In this document: piece after piece, positions 62,622 through 64,000 of the stretch | Layout: every line of letters starts with the position of its first letter | Numbering within the stretch: the stretch's first letter is position 1 | Assembly (NCBI GenBank): GCA_012184525.1 | Contig: WOFQ01000028.1 | Span: 186,001 to 250,000, forward strand | Direction of reading: 5' to 3' | Source of the DNA: Xenoacremonium recifei | Taxonomy: Eukaryota > Ascomycota > Sordariomycetes > Hypocreales > Nectriaceae | DNA length: 64,000 bases | Made by a program: the position numbers and the translations under genes | The notes under the pieces: model-generated | Database searches by the model: none | Seen by the model: the letters and a program-made list of their open reading frames with translations, nothing else | Told to the model about the DNA's origin: nothing

Positions 62622-64000
62622 TTTTCCTAGAATAAGTAGAAATGCTGCTAGTAACAACGGACAACGCCCTGGTTGCGAGTTTGTCTGCTCTTATATCCCC
62701 TCAGTAACTCGAGCTGGTGGCAGACAGCTTGTGTGGGCTTGTCTCACTACCTTCCGAACGATCGGGACCGGTCTGTGATCCATAAAGCCACAAATATGCT
62801 TTCGGCAGGCCAACTAGCCGTTGCCGTTCGCTAGCTAGCCCGAGAGGCTTGAGTCTTGGCCACGGAGGTTAGGTAGGCCTTGAAGCTCGAACTTTCGGGA
62901 CAAGGGCCTGATCGATCTAGATCATAGGAAGGTCCCGGAACTAGAAAAGTGTTCATCACCCCAGAGACGGCGACCCCCAGAGCATCCGCAACATTGTCTT
63001 GAATGTCTTAACTGACAATGAAGAATGAAACGTGGCACAGAGCCTGTCTCTCGAATTGCCGGATTCTCTTGGCCGCATTCGCCAGGCTCAGAATAGGGAG
63101 TCCACCGTGGTTTTATTGATGAGGAATTAAGTTACAACAGACCAGCCGTGATGAGCGAACTTTCGCTCGTAGCTCAACTAGCAGTGAGGCGGCGAAAGCA
63201 TCTTGTCGCCCATGCTGCGCCGCTCATCATCGGGCCTTTCTGCAATCCGCGTAAGAGAGGGTCTCATGAGATGAGATGAACGAGTTAACCGTGATAACCT
63301 TTGAGGCTTGGCAGGCTGCGAGCGAGTGGTGGCGAGCTCAAGGTTCCGGAGACGCCTCAGCGGGCGGTCGCGTTAGTGTAGAGACCGAGGCCTGTCTATC
63401 TAGCTGAGAGTTCGTACTATCCAAGTGATCGGACGGATTGAGGGCAATCGTTTTGCTAGTGCGGATCGTGTGAGACATGTTGTATGGAGGCGGACATGCT
63501 CACATTCCTAAGCTTTGGCCCCCCATAGGCGAGAGGGATAGCTTCCTAGACAGAATCGGAAAAGCACACAGACGTAAGAAATGCGGCAAGAGATAGGTCG
63601 GCATTCTAGGTCCGATCTGGACCGCCTCAATTCTGGACTGTTCGTCGCTCTCATGTCTGTCAGCTCAAAACACCCCAGGCTACCATGACAACCGGCGCCC
63701 ATCGGCCCATGATCCGTCGGCGCGGAGCGAGCGCTGCCTCGAATCTCGACATCAACTAACGTAGAGTTCATCCGTCAGTGACATTGTGGCCTGGACTTCT
63801 TCTAGTCCCGCAATGTAGGTGCGGAGGTCGTGAGTGAAGAAAAGAAGAAGTCTTCAAAGACAGTACGACGATCACCCCAGACCCCGTTAAGTTGCTCTTG
63901 TCTCATTGGAGCACGAAGATCTGCCCGGAAGTGCTCTCCGGACTCATCTGACGGCTCAACCCGCGATCGACAATATATATAACCCTGAATGTGCTGGTCC
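62622..64000. other. Right-hand gene-free end; promoter of the GT2 gene
   Basis: No supported gene in 62622-64000. The frame at 63508-63771 has no domain. TATATATAA at 63974-63982 looks like a TATA element for a plus-strand gene starting beyond the window. Confidence 0.4.

Noticed and set aside
63128..63235. Hairpin-like GCGAACTTTCGC and the nearby GATGAGCG...CGCTCATC inverted repeat
   Set aside because: The short arms with a long loop, in a gene-free GC-mixed region, are likely chance.

Overview
The window reads as nuclear DNA of a filamentous ascomycete (Pezizomycotina). Genes lie singly on both strands and are broken by short GT-AG introns (about 43-96 bp) with CTAAC/CTGAC-type branch sites. 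Zn2Cys6 regulators, MFS permeases, a GPI-anchored wall protein and a BCS1-type ATPase are all typical of this group. The fine structure of the methylcitrate synthase suggests Sordariomycetes, with low confidence. I support 24 protein genes and rebuilt the exon structure of each. Every spliced model keeps its reading frame and ends at a stop. I saw no rRNA, tRNA, CRISPR array or intact transposon.

Region 1 (1-11.4 kb) looks like conserved, GC-rich metabolism: a LaeA/TAM-type methyltransferase, a glutamine-synthetase-fold enzyme, a short-chain dehydrogenase, and a head-to-head pair for the methylcitrate cycle. That pair is mitochondrial 2-methylisocitrate lyase (minus strand) and 2-methylcitrate synthase (plus strand), which share one intergenic promoter. 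Together they make and cleave methylcitrate and so detoxify propionyl-CoA.

Region 2 (12-27 kb) is more accessory: an alpha/beta hydrolase with an Asp nucleophile, an 80-residue membrane protein, a class-1A dihydroorotate dehydrogenase, a phosphatidylserine-decarboxylase-like enzyme, a zinc-cluster regulator with unusual Cys spacing, a cytosolic GH3 glycosidase, an allantoate-permease-type transporter and an M20 amidohydrolase. The last four could form a small uptake-and-hydrolysis module.

Region 3 (27-36 kb) holds an HSPA12-type Hsp70 ATPase in nine exons, a DUF1772 membrane protein, a TPR protein and an NmrA-type NAD(P)-binding protein. An AT-rich gap follows, containing degenerate telomere-like CCCTAA repeats.

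Region 4 (36-52.4 kb) begins with an SNG1-family membrane protein. Next come a divergent sulfatase and sugar transporter, whose shared promoter carries a CGG-AGT-CCG palindrome and two 12-bp direct repeats, and then a regulator with two tandem Zn2Cys6 clusters. This trio is the best candidate in the window for an undescribed system: regulated uptake and desulfation of a sulfated sugar. It is followed by an aldo-keto reductase, a sterol-desaturase-family enzyme, another Zn2Cys6 regulator and a second anion:cation-symporter-type permease.

Region 5 (54-62.6 kb) carries a secreted, probably GPI-anchored wall protein, a BCS1-like AAA ATPase, an ECHDC3-like hydratase-fold protein, and a membrane GT2 glycosyltransferase of the cellulose-synthase-like type.
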